Assembly: GCA_024516035.1 (NCBI GenBank)
Contig: JAMCCL010000060.1
Coordinates: 57,054 to 121,053 of the forward strand
Length of the DNA stretch: 64,000 nt
Direction of reading: 5' to 3'
Source: Bactericera cockerelli
Lineage: Eukaryota; Arthropoda; Insecta; Hemiptera; Triozidae
Part shown: piece after piece, positions 50,401 to 58,300 of the stretch
Layout of the letters: every line of letters starts with the position of its first letter
Position numbering within the stretch: the first letter of the stretch is position 1
Notes under the pieces: generated by a model
Told to the model about the DNA's origin: nothing
Seen by the model: only the letters and a program-made list of their open reading frames with translations
Databases searched by the model: none
Position numbers and translations under genes: made by a program

Positions 50401-53400
50401 GAGGATGAGGTGGGGGACATGCCATCTGTCAAGTACAACTTCGTCCCACTCAAGTCAATCCTGGATGTGTCACCGGACGAGAACATAGGTGAGTTCATTG
50501 ATCATGTCTTGTTGGTCAAGTACTTAAGAGTTGAGTTCATTAATCATGTCTTGTTGGTCAAGTACTTAGAGTTGAGTTCATTAATCATGTCTTGTTGGTC
50601 AAGTACTTAGAGGTGAGTTCATTAATCATGTCTTGTTCTTGTTGGTCAAGTACTTAGAGGTGAGTTCATTAATCATGTCTTGTTCTTGTTGGTCAAGTAC
50701 TTAGAGGTGAGTTCATTAATCATGTCTTGTTGGTCAAGTACTTAGAGGTGTGTTCATTAATCATGTCTTGTTGGTCAAGTACTTAGAGGTGAGTTCATTA
50801 ATCATGTCTTGTTGGTCAAGTACTTAGAGGTGAGTTCATTAATCATGTCTTGTTGGTCAAGTACTTAAGAGTTGAGTTCATTAATCATGTCTTGTTGGTC
50901 AAGTACTTAAGAGTTGAGTTCATTAATCATGTCTTGTTGGTCAAGTACTTAGAGGTGAGTTCATTAATCATGTCTTGTTGGTCAAGTACTTAGAGCGTCA
51001 GTCTGGTAATTCAGGTAGCGAAGGAATCCGTGAGTTCTCATCTTAATTCATGTATATTTCTTGAATTATTTGAAATCAAGGATACACATTAATGTAATTA
51101 ATGATACAAAAAAAAAAAAAAAAAAATGCTGGAATTTAGAGACTTATCCTTATCAGTCTGTATAAATTGAGTCCATTATCATTATATAATCTTATTCCAC
51201 GTTATAATCAGGCGCGGCCGGTGGGAATTTGGTTTGGGGGTGCTGTCAAAATTTTACGAAAAGAAAAACTATGCAACATTTAATACATGTCTGCAAGGCC
51301 TAGTGGTGAAGTGGTTATGTCAGGGGGAGGGAATTCTAACTAGGGGTTCAATAGTTCAAGTCTCACGTATGGTGATTTTCGAGAATTCAGTTAGAGTGGT
51401 TAAGTATCATAATAAATTAATTTGTTTTAGTTTATAAAAATGATTAGCTGACGCAAATATATTATGATGATAATTTTGGAATAACGTTTATTTTTCACGA
51501 CCATTGTAGATTTTTTTTCAACATACATAAGAATAAAAAATGTTCAAAAGAAAGAAAATAAGAATTTATAAAGGACTTACTCTTTACTGATTATTTGGAG
51601 TAGAATCCATTTGCTGGATTTCGAACAAAACTTGTGAATGGCTTTTTCATTAAAGTTAGAATCAAATATGTACCTATGTTTGAAATCATTTTTTTGTCAA
51701 GTAAAAACAAAGAAAACTTATTCTTAATAAGATGTCAACTGAATTAATTTTGTTTTTCCATACCTGCTTTGAAATGTAATTACCTAATTCCTCTGTGATA
51801 AAAAAAACAATACTAAAAGTAAAAATATACATTTTTAACTTTAAAGAGAATGAATCGATAATGCTAATTTAATTATTAATATCCTTTATAAGAAGTTTCA
51901 AACCCAACTTAAATTGATTGCACAAATTTAATCTTAAAATGAATTCAAAATTAAGGATAAAATAAATGTTATAATCTTATAGACCGATATTATGTTTACA
52001 AAACTTTGGGTAAAATAAACTGTTAGGTAAATTCAATGATTAATAAAATTGTTATTTGTTACACTGTACTTTAAATCATTAAATAAATTGTTATCGATTA
52101 TTAATTAATTTTCAAAACAAAAACACGTGAAATTATTAACATAAATTTCGCGGAACGAAAGGGCACGGACCGAGTCAGGCGCAAAGGAGACCTTGAACTA
52201 ATTGTTAGTTCCGGAAGGAACCAGTAAATTAGTTCAGTGGATGAAGGGGAAGCCCTCCGGCTTCCCCTCTTCCTCCTCTGAACGGAAATCTAAAAATAAT
52301 TCGAATTTTTACCACATCACTCTATTAGCTCTGCGTCAGTTAGAAATTTTTCAGCGGACACTATTTGCCTCCTTCTCGTCTCCCCCGAGACCAACCCGCT
52401 GTGCGGGTAGGTTTGGTTGCTCCATGCCTTCTCTTTCAATAAGGCATGAGCAGAGAAAAGAGAAATGCTCTACGGAGCGCGGCAGCGTTCCGCACGGAGA
52501 AGCCAAAAAGTAAGAAGCGCGTTAGATATAGCTCTGTGAAGTTGGCTCGCCCCTAAAGTAAGAAGCGCGTTAGATATAGCTCCGTGAAGTTGGCTCGCCC
52601 CTAAAACCAATATGAAAGCTTTATTGGTCAAAAGTTTATATTTATGTTCTCTACAATCTCTACAATCAAGCTTGGCTAAGGTTTATCTAATTATAATTAG
52701 ATAATTTTTATGAATTTTTGTTCGAAATATGCGTAATGATTTTCATTCACTACAAGCTAGAGAGACATGAAAAAAAATCTTTTCTTTCCTTTTCGTCTGG
52801 GGGTGCTGGAGTTCCGCAGCTCCTTAGCACCGGCCGTCCCTGGTTATAATAATATTTAAAACTTATTGAGAAAAATTCACTGTCTTACAATGCAGAATGA
52901 TTCTAGTTTGAAAGCTTTAGCTGCAAACGGACTAAGTGCCGTTAGCCGTGAGGACTTTGGTTTTTTTTTAAAGGCATATTTGAACGAACCCTTGGACTTT
53001 AGCCAGGTTAGTGAAGGTTAGCTGAGCTGCTATTTATTTAACGTTCTCTAACCAACTTGTTAGGTAAAATCAATTCAATTCAAAGGTATTTCATGGCCGA
53101 GAGGAGTAGGGCCAGGAGGGGGAAAATTTTCGGACGTCCAGTGTCCACTCATCATAACTCGTAAGGAAAAATAAGTAGTTACCTGTGGCGGCATTGCCAG
53201 AGTTTAAAGGAAACAATATCAAGGATTTAGAAAAGCCAAGAATGCCGTGCTATTCACAGAAATTGTGAAGAGGCTCTTGCTTCACCACAAATAAATTATA
53301 TTTTAACTCCTCTTATTTTCAATTCAATGCAATTTCCACAGAGTTTGTTGATGCACATTAATATAAATTATATTTTAACACGGATATAATTATATTTTAA

Positions 53401-55347
53401 CTCCTCTTTTGTCATCAGAGCGACCTAGATACGTAAACAAAGTGTTTGGAATTTGTAAACATGGGTCCTCCTGGCATGACGTTCCACCCCAAAAAGAGAC
53501 TAGGACTTCCGGGGTCGGTAACACTTTTTAAATTCAATTCAATTCAATTTCCACAGAGTTTGTTGATGCAGAATAATATACATTATATTTTAACACGGAT
53601 AAATTATATTTTAAACTCCTCTTTTTATATTCAATTCAATTCAATTCAATGCAATTTTACACAGAGTTTGTTGATGCACAATATTAAAATTAAATAAAAT
53701 TAATTCCTCAGACGTACTCGGGGTGTGTATCGACGCGGCAGACATGAGCTCCGTCACGGGCAAGACCAATCAGAAGACGTACACAAAGCGTGACGTCACA
53801 CTCGTGGACCAGAGTCTGGGCTCCGTCACCCTGACGCTCTGGGGGAAAGATGCCGAGACGTTTGACGCAAGCAACAAGCCTGTGCTCGCCGTCAAGTCCG
53901 CTGTGGTCAAGGAGTTCCAGGGTAAGTGTTGACGTATTCCTTCACGTTAGCTTTAGGCTGGTATGCAGAGACGATTTAGTAATCCCTATAGGGTTCACTG
54001 TAGGGTGGTCCCGGGGCTTGCTATAGGGAATACTTCGACCTTGACAATTATTTATTAAAGAAACATCTGAATGCACATGCGCACAGACGCTTTAAAGAAA
54101 CGTCTCTGAATAACAAAATCAGCTGAAGGGACAAATGACCCAGGCATCCCTACAGTGAGGACTCTGCATACCACCCATAGTTACAATACCCAGTACCCAC
54201 CTGTGAAAGCCCCCCAAAAACCGGGTTCCCTTGCCTAGGCAACTAACAAAACATTAACCGGATACTTCTACCTTTCAAAAGGGTTTTAAAAGGCTTGAAT
54301 AATAAAAAAGCCAAAAGTCCCCCAGGTTTGGGGCCCCAAAAAAAAACACTAATAAAATACGGGGCCAGGACCAAAACTTTTTTTAAAAAAATTTTCAAAA
54401 AATTTTTAAAAAGACATAATACTTTTTGAAACTATTTTCTCTGACCCCTAAAGACATCAAAAATTTTTGGGGTTAGCCACCCCCTTTAAAAAACAAAAAA
54501 AATTAATTACAAACCAGGGATTCCCTTTTTTTTTCCCCCTTTAATTTAATTTTTAATTTTTTCCATACACAATTTTTTATTTTTTTATTAATCTTCATTT
54601 CCCAAGCTACCCTTTTTTTAAATTTGTTTTTTCTTTTCCCAGTACTATCCTATGTTTTTAAAGGGTTTTACTTTTTTTTCCCCCCATTTGAAATCCTTTT
54701 TTTAAATTTTTTTAAACTCTGATTTCCCATATTTTCCTATTTTTTTTTAAAGGGTTTACTCGTTTTTCTCATTTAAGCCCGGGGGAATTTAAGTTACTCT
54801 ATTTCTCATAGCCCCCCTTTTGTATTTTAATGTTTAATCTTTTTTCCCATACTACCCTTTTTATTTTAATTTTTAAATTTCCGATTTCCCAGTACTACCC
54901 TTTTGTATTTTAATGTTTTGGGGTTCCCCATTTTTCCTTTTGGGATTTTAATTTTTTACCGATTTCCCGGGTTTTCCATTTTTTAAAATTTTTACTCTGT
55001 TTTTCCCAGACGTCCAAAAAATTTTAATCCCCCCCTTTGATTTCTCAGTAGCATCCTTTTTTTTTAAGGGTTTCTCTAAACCCTTTACTGCCCCTATTAT
55101 TCAAGGGGTTTCCCTTTTTTTTTCCCAGAGCTACCCTTTGTTTTTAATTTTCCCTCTTTTTCCCCAAAGGGTACCTAGTATTCAAGGGGTTCCTCTGTTT
55201 TTCCCGGGAGGCAAAACCCTGCCCTTCAGTATGAGCGGGGCCCTCCCCAACCCTGACCCCCCTATCCACAACGGGGGGGGTGGTTCTCCATCAGAGAAAA
55301 CACCAAGTTCGAACCCTCCCCCCAAAAGGGGAGGGGGGGGGCTTCGG
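44462..55347 (+). CDS. RPA1: RPA1, replication protein A 70 kDa subunit (gene span, partial)
   Basis: RPA1 is the large subunit of the heterotrimeric nuclear single-stranded-DNA-binding protein used in replication, repair and recombination. Eight exons are placed. Together they give about 418 residues: an RPA70N domain (residues about 1-115), a Ser/Thr/Asn/Gln-rich linker (to about 160), DNA-binding domain A (about 165-290) and most of domain B (about 303-418). DNA-stacking aromatics match the family: Phe in GKLFSID and in DKFHDMIE (domain A), Trp in [10 protein letters not shown] and Phe in VKEFQG (domain B). Intron phases fit at all junctions apart from two one-base indels (exons 1 and 4). 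The zinc-binding C domain and the stop codon are not seen, because the gene runs into smeared sequence. Introns carry SINE, Helitron, hAT and ~40-bp tandem arrays. Identity is secure; exon 1 and exon 8 are less so. Confidence 0.92.
44597..44754 (-). mobile_element. 158-bp tRNA-headed SINE in RPA1 intron 1
   Basis: On the minus strand the head reads CTCAGTAGCTTGATCAATAA, GGCAGCGGACTTGTAACC, then a B box GGTGGTTCAAGTCAC. A short unrelated body ends in CTTTTTTT. A 15-bp direct duplication, TGTCCAGTTATCATG, flanks it exactly (44582-44596 and 44755-44769). The T-run end instead of poly-A suggests a short Pol III transcript retroposed with its terminator. Confidence 0.75.
44869..44905 (+). mobile_element. 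Mariner-type inverted-repeat end (solo)
   Basis: TTTTTTACAGGGTGTCCCAA followed by AAGTACTGAAACAGGC has the form of a mariner terminal repeat next to a TA. No matching inverted end is found within intron 1. Confidence 0.35.
45692..45829 (-). CDS. Candidate exon of an unidentified gene on the opposite strand
   Basis: On the minus strand a GACAG acceptor is followed by 138 bp open in phase 0 and then a consensus GTAAGT donor. It encodes 46 residues including [20 protein letters not shown] and [15 protein letters not shown], which read as a helix-forming ordinary protein. The length is a multiple of three with symmetric phases, as in a cassette exon. I do not recognise the family and found no flanking exons. 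It lies inside RPA1 intron 1 on the other strand, which would make a nested or overlapping antisense gene, or a decayed transposon or gene copy. Confidence 0.35.
46079..46121 (-). mobile_element. hAT-type transposon end (solo)
   Basis: Read on the minus strand, CAGGCTTGTCCAACCTGCAT followed by CCCACGAGCTC resembles the terminal repeat of hAT/Charlie-type elements (CAGG-TTGTCCAACCTGC). The other end and an 8-bp duplication are not found. Confidence 0.35.
46295..46342 (+). CDS. RPA1: RPA1 exon 2
   Basis: A TTTCTTTCCAG acceptor, 48 bp and a GTAAGT donor, phase 0 on both sides. It encodes [16 protein letters not shown], the first strand of the RPA70N OB fold. The internal ATG at 46301 could be mistaken for a start, but alignment places it at the conserved I-M of the N-terminal helix, with S-E-G-A-L-K encoded upstream. 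Confidence 0.85.
47021..47262 (-). mobile_element. Non-autonomous Helitron, copy 3, in RPA1 intron 2
   Basis: In minus orientation it starts TCTTAATATATAAATGTCAA and retains the GCCCGC-AAA-GCGGGC hairpin, but the terminal CTAG is mutated to CTTG. It lies about 295 bp before exon 3 and is 242 bp long. Confidence 0.75.
47557..47753 (+). CDS. RPA1: RPA1 exon 3 (RPA70N domain)
   Basis: Between a TCTTTTACAG acceptor and a GTTAGT donor (phase 0 in, phase 2 out), it encodes [20 protein letters not shown], then [20 protein letters not shown] and [19 protein letters not shown]. The [11 protein letters not shown] and FTIVQI segments are signatures of the RPA70 N-terminal OB fold, which binds partner proteins in checkpoint and repair pathways. 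The split Arg codon is completed by the first base of exon 4. Confidence 0.93.
47900..48115 (+). mobile_element. Decayed tRNA-derived SINE in RPA1 intron 3
   Basis: Body motifs of the 22329-22550 family are recognisable: GGATTTTTTCCTCATTCATT, GAAGGTTAGGTGGTAGGAAA and TCTTGTATAGTGGTTTTCTT, followed by CCACTAATGAG and an (ATT)-like tail. The tRNA-like head is strongly diverged. The GGTTAGGTGGTAGGAAAGC motif appears partly duplicated. Confidence 0.5.
48664..48862 (+). CDS. RPA1: RPA1 exon 4 (end of RPA70N plus linker), frameshifted
   Basis: After a TTTTTCAG acceptor the frame reads [20 protein letters not shown] and then K. Homology requires K-I-G-N-P next, but the sequence AAGATGGAAATCC gives K-M-E-I and a TGA at 48743. 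One base added after position 48726 restores [20 protein letters not shown] and a Ser/Thr/Asn/Ala-rich linker to a GTAATA donor. The length of 199 bp becomes 200, exactly what the flanking phases demand. Sequencing or assembly deletion is the simplest explanation; a true inactivating mutation is possible. Confidence 0.88.
48863..49549. other. RPA1 intron 4, featureless
   Basis: 687 bp of AT-rich intron with a GTAATA donor and a TTGTAATAG acceptor. The acceptor has a weak pyrimidine tract. No repeat or element is recognised. Confidence 0.7.
49550..49764 (+). CDS. RPA1: RPA1 exon 5 (DNA-binding domain A, first half)
   Basis: It encodes [20 protein letters not shown], then [20 protein letters not shown] and [20 protein letters not shown] plus KFHDMIE, ending at a consensus GTGAGT donor (phase 1 in, 0 out). 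This is the first half of the OB fold DBD-A, including SPYQxKW, the [18 protein letters not shown] strand pair and the KF that begins the second ssDNA-contacting segment. It is higher in GC than the introns. Confidence 0.95.
50141..50320 (+). repeat. 40-bp x4 tandem array carrying the exon 6 splice acceptor
   Basis: The unit is CATTCTTTTCCCCTTACCAG followed by AAAGACAAAGTCTACTACAT. It occurs four times in exact register, and only the last copy continues into the rest of exon 6. Each unit contains a complete pyrimidine tract and CAG acceptor plus the first 20 coding bases. Exon starts are therefore possible at 50161, 50201, 50241 and 50281. The first differs from the last by 120 bp, stays open and in frame, and would insert 40 residues. 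The middle two shift the frame (by 80 and 40 bp). Confidence 0.9.
50281..50488 (+). CDS. RPA1: RPA1 exon 6 (DNA-binding domain A, second half)
   Basis: Using the last of four identical acceptors it encodes [20 protein letters not shown], then [20 protein letters not shown] and [20 protein letters not shown], ending with GTGAGT (phase 0 in, 1 out). KVYYISxxTLKxANKxF and NDYEMSF are family signatures. The acceptor choice rests on homology, since the family has no insertion at this point. Both ends of the exon lie in tandem arrays. Confidence 0.94.
50489..50995 (+). repeat. 41-bp x12 tandem array carrying the exon 6 splice donor
   Basis: The unit starts GTGAGTTCATTAATCATGTC and ends TTGTTGGTCAAGTACTTAGA, plus G. 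Twelve copies occur, two with a 6-bp TTGTTC insertion and several ending TTAAGAGTT instead of TTAGAG. The first copy overlaps the real donor (ATAG|GTGAGT). At least six later junctions recreate GAG|GTGAGT, a consensus donor. The array fills the first ~500 bp of intron 6. Confidence 0.9.
50996..51126 (+). repeat. SINE fragment with poly-A tail
   Basis: GCGTCAGTCTGGTAATTCAG followed by GTAGCGAAGG matches the anticodon-arm region of the 22329 family. TTTCTTGAATTATTTGAAAT and an A18 tail at 51109-51126 follow. It directly follows the 41-bp array with no 5' head. Confidence 0.5.
51279..51385 (+). repeat. tRNA-like SINE head nested in the hAT element
   Basis: CAAGGCCTAGTGGTGAAGTG is A-box-like, and AATAGTTCAAGTCTCACG contains a B box (AGTTCAAGTCT). 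A short body follows (TGGTGATTTTCGAGAATTCA). It belongs to a different SINE type from the 22329 family. Boundaries are unclear. Confidence 0.45.
52508..52605 (+). repeat. Two-copy 48-bp tandem repeat inside the hAT element
   Basis: GTAAGAAGCGCGTTAGATAT, then AGCTCTGTGAAGTTGGCTCG and CCCCTAAA, is repeated directly with a single T-to-C change. It lies in the right third of the transposon, where transposase-binding subterminal repeats are often found. Confidence 0.75.
53318..53690 (+). repeat. Three-copy ~95-bp intron repeat
   Basis: TTCAATTCAATTTCCACAGA, then GTTTGTTGATGCACA, TATATTTTAACACGGATA and TTTTAACTCCTCTTTT recur near 53318-53410, 53532-53625 and 53630-53690, the third shortened. Each copy contains an acceptor-like TTTCCACAG, although no coding sequence follows it. 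Confidence 0.65.
53461..53517 (+). other. Possible short exon inside RPA1 intron 6
   Basis: An ATG at 53461 opens [19 protein letters not shown] and then meets GTAACA, a possible donor. The G/C-rich codon-like texture stands out from the AT-rich intron around it, between two copies of the 95-bp repeat. No homology is recognised. It is as likely to be a captured fragment as an exon. Confidence 0.2.
53712..53921 (+). CDS. RPA1: RPA1 exon 7 (DNA-binding domain B)
   Basis: A CTCAG acceptor and a GTAAGT donor (phase 1 in and out). It encodes [60 protein letters not shown] and [11 protein letters not shown]. This is the central part of OB fold DBD-B, with the ssDNA-stacking Trp (TLWGKD) and Phe (KEFQG) positions intact. 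It is markedly G/C-rich at third positions compared with exons 2-4, where A/T endings dominate. Confidence 0.95.
54560..55210 (+). repeat. ~40-bp x ~16 tandem array ending in the exon 8 acceptor
   Basis: A unit of the form CTGATTTCCCAGTACTACCC plus TTTTGTATTTTAATGTTTA recurs through smeared sequence. CCCA/CTCA marks fall near 54601, 54638, 54683, 54726, 54768, 54805, 54846, 54888, 54927, 54966, 55005, 55044, 55124, 55163 and 55203, a spacing mostly of 39-42 bases. Each unit has a pyrimidine tract followed by an AG, and the final one is immediately followed by exon 8. Exact copy number is uncertain because of base quality. Confidence 0.6.
55211..55347 (+). CDS. RPA1: RPA1 exon 8 (domain B end), degraded copy
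   Basis: Joined in phase 1 to exon 7 it reads [19 protein letters not shown], close to the family's G-[GR]-[KR]-[ST]-L-S-x-x-S-S-[ST]-x-x-x-x-N-P-D-I-P-E-A run. GTGGTTCTCCATCAGAGAAA then gives W-F-S-I-R-E preceded by G, matching the conserved L-R-G-W-F. It ends at a GTAAGT. The mismatches to the family consensus are mostly bases copied from a neighbour (TCC to CCC, ATC to CCC), and a few codons before G-W-F are collapsed. This supports the exon being real but badly sequenced, not a decayed pseudogene. Confidence 0.65.
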
Positions 55348-58300
55348 GTAAGTTTTACACCCCCCAAATTTATCATAATAAAAAAACCCAGGGAAAACCC
55401 CGGTAATTTAAAAAAAAAAAATTTCTGCATAGAAAAAAAATCACATTGTGAAAAATTCATTGTTGTTAGCTAAAACCCCCAAAAATTTTATTTTAAAAAT
55501 TTTCCCCAAATATCAAAATTTTTATTTTAGTTAAATTTAAACCTATCTAAAACGGGAAAAGTTATGGAATCCCTGTCGACCGAAAACCCAAAAATTTAAG
55601 CAATCCTATCTATTTTTTTCCATTTTTTTTTTATTTTTTTTCAACTTTCCCCTTTTCATATTTTTAAAAAAATTTTTCTGTTTTTTTTGTACATTGACCC
55701 TCAATTGCTTTGGGTTTTTACAAAATACAGTTAAATTTTTGGGATTTTATTTTTTTTATTTATCTTTTTTTTTTTTCCCCCCCCTAATTGACCGAATGGA
55801 AAAATTTTTTCTTTAATTAAAAGGCTACAAAAAATTTACCCCTCAATTTAGCCAAAAGGGGGGCATTAAAATTGCATTTTCGGGGCTTTTAACAAATGGC
55901 ATTTAAAAAATTTGTTAAATTCTACCATTTTAAATTTAAAAATCAATAATTGATCGTTCTGGAAACGTGCAAAAATATATCATTTAAATATTGCTTTTCA
56001 TTTTGTTTCCAGGCCCAAATTAAAAAATATAAAGAAAACCAAGTTTACAGCTGGGGGGGGGCAAGGGAATACCTTTTTTGGGGGATGAAGTGTTTTGTGC
56101 AGCAAACCACACAAGGCATTCCCTCTCAATGTAAAAAAAAGGAACAAAAAATTTAAATAATTCAATTAAAAAACCCCAAAATTTTTAAAAATTTTTTTTT
56201 TTTTTTTTGACTTTTTTTTTTTTTAATTTTTTAAACCTTTAAAAAGGAAAAACCCCAATCGATTTCGATTTTTTTTGCCGTCCCCCCGATTTTTTTTTTT
56301 TTTTTTCATCTTGGTATAAATAATCTATGTATAACTACGGGCCAATCATTTTTCCCTAAAATTCAAAAACAGGAGGAAAAGTTTAACCTTTTATTTTTTA
56401 AATAATATCTCACTTTTTTTCAAAGTCTTTCATTTTCTCATTCACCAGGGGTTTTTTCCCCATTCGCTAAACTCAAAAACCTTACCAAATTAAAACCCCC
56501 CCCCCCGATGGGGGGAAAAAGCCGCCCTCACGAGGAACGAAAAAAAACCCATCCTTTCCCGGGGGGTTTTGGGGGAAATCAACAGAACAAAACTGGGTTC
56601 ACTGCCATCGACCCTGACTAATAATTTCCGCACTGTGGCTTCGGGGCCTTTTTAGGCCCCCTTTTTGGGTTTTTTTTTGGTCAAAACAACCGGCCAACTT
56701 TTCAAAACAAAAATTTATTTTTGAAATCATGTTATTCACAAAACCTTTTTACAAAATAAAGGAGCCTACCATATTTTTAATTTAAAATTACAAAATCATT
56801 TCAAAATTCCCCCAAAGGGGGGTCAGGGCAAAAAAAGAAAAATTTAACATTTTAGACGATTTTTTTTTTTCCAGCATTTTTTAAATTTTTTTCTAAAAAG
56901 GGGCATTATCAAAAAAACCAAATTTTTGCGGGAAAAAAGCAACAAAGATTCAACACTTTCCCCACCCCATCTTCCCCCGTATTTTGTAAGGGGCCCTTTT
57001 TTTGAACTTGCACGGGGGAAGGGGGGTTGCCGACCAGGGGGCCCTTGTGCAAAAATTTTAAATTTTTTTTTCTTTCCCTTTAAAAGTTGGGGATAATAAA
57101 GACTATGGTACTTCCCAAAAGGCTTGGTCTTTATTTTTATTTTCCTAAAAACCAAACAATCCCCCTTTCCTTTAAAATATTAGCGCCCCCAAGCCAGGGG
57201 GAAACCACTTTTTAATCCCCGATTCCAGGGGCCCGGGGGGTTTAAACCCCCCACTAACAATTTTTTCCCCCTTTTTGGGGGTTTTTTCCACTAAAAAACC
57301 CCCTTTGGGTTCTCCCCCGAATAATTGGATTAAATTTAAATTGGGGGAGTAAAATTTGGGGAAATTAAATTTTTTTATTTTAAAAAAATTTTTTGATCTT
57401 TCCCCGATGATTTTACGGACAAACATTTTGGGGGCCCGGGTTTTTTAAACGAGGCAGAATCTACCCCCGGGGGGTCCCCAGCCCCAAGAGTGGGGGGAAA
57501 ACCTGGGGTCACCCGCCTAAAAAACCTCCTTTTCCCCATAACTTCCGCTGCACCAAAAAAGGGGACAAAATTTAAACGGGGCAAATTTGGGGGAAATTTT
57601 TTAAAAAAAGCTATTATTTTTAAAATTTTAAATTTGTCTTTTAGGACCCTTTTTGATTTCTTTTCCTAATACCCTTTTTAAAAAAACCTTTCCCCGAACG
57701 GGGGGATTTTTTTCACTTTACGTTTTTATAATTAACATCTAAAAGTTTTAAAACAAAAAAAAAATTTTACTATTTTTTATCTTTTGGGGCCCTTTTAAAA
57801 AAAAAAAACAAAAAAAAAAAACGTTTGTTTTACAAAAATTTTTTTTAATTTTTCGGGAAAAAATTTTTCCTTTTTTTCCAAATTTAAAAAGGGGAATTTT
57901 TCAACCCAAAAAATTTTTAAAACATCGGCCCTATTCCAATGTTTTTTTTCTTCTCAAATTTGAAAAAATAAATTTTAATTTTTTTTTGGCATTATTTTCC
58001 CGGACGAAAAAAAACTCAAATATCTCGCTGGGGAAAAAAAACCCCCTTTTCCTTTTGGGTCTAGAAAGATTTATCCAGAATCCAAAAGGGCAGCAGGGGG
58101 AGGCCCCAAGATCCTCGGGGAAATTTTTTTTCTAAGTTTGAATGGGGCCCCCCAGGGGGGTTTTTTCGAATTTAAATTTAAAGGGACATCTAATCATGTT
58201 TAGAATCCTCTAAGTTTGTTGGTTTTTTTTTAGAATGGTTTTTTTTGGGGGAAAACGGGAAAAAAAAAATAATACTGTTCCATTCTGATTTTTTTTTGGT

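Larger units (their letters stand above)
51209..52842. mobile_element. hAT-family DNA transposon (1634 bp, non-autonomous) in RPA1 intron 6
   Basis: The left terminus is CAGGCGCGGCCGGTGGGAAT and the right terminus, inverted, is CAGGGACGGCCGGTGCTAAG. A perfect 8-bp target duplication, GTTATAAT, flanks it at 51201-51208 and 52843-52850. An 8-bp duplication and CAGG/CAGGG ends are typical of hAT elements. GGGGGTGCTG occurs near both ends. No transposase (RNase H fold or C-terminal dimerisation domain) is recognisable; the 103-codon frame at 52202-52513 has no known domain. The interior holds a nested tRNA-like SINE, a tandem repeat and several hairpins. Confidence 0.8.

Noticed and set aside
50489..50995. 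A CRISPR array
   Set aside because: The 41-bp units are contiguous with no unique spacers, and the host is eukaryotic.
55980..56156. RPA1 domain C zinc-finger exon
   Set aside because: KENQVYS resembles the start of domain C, but the cysteine spacing does not fit and the sequence is smeared, so it is not supportable.
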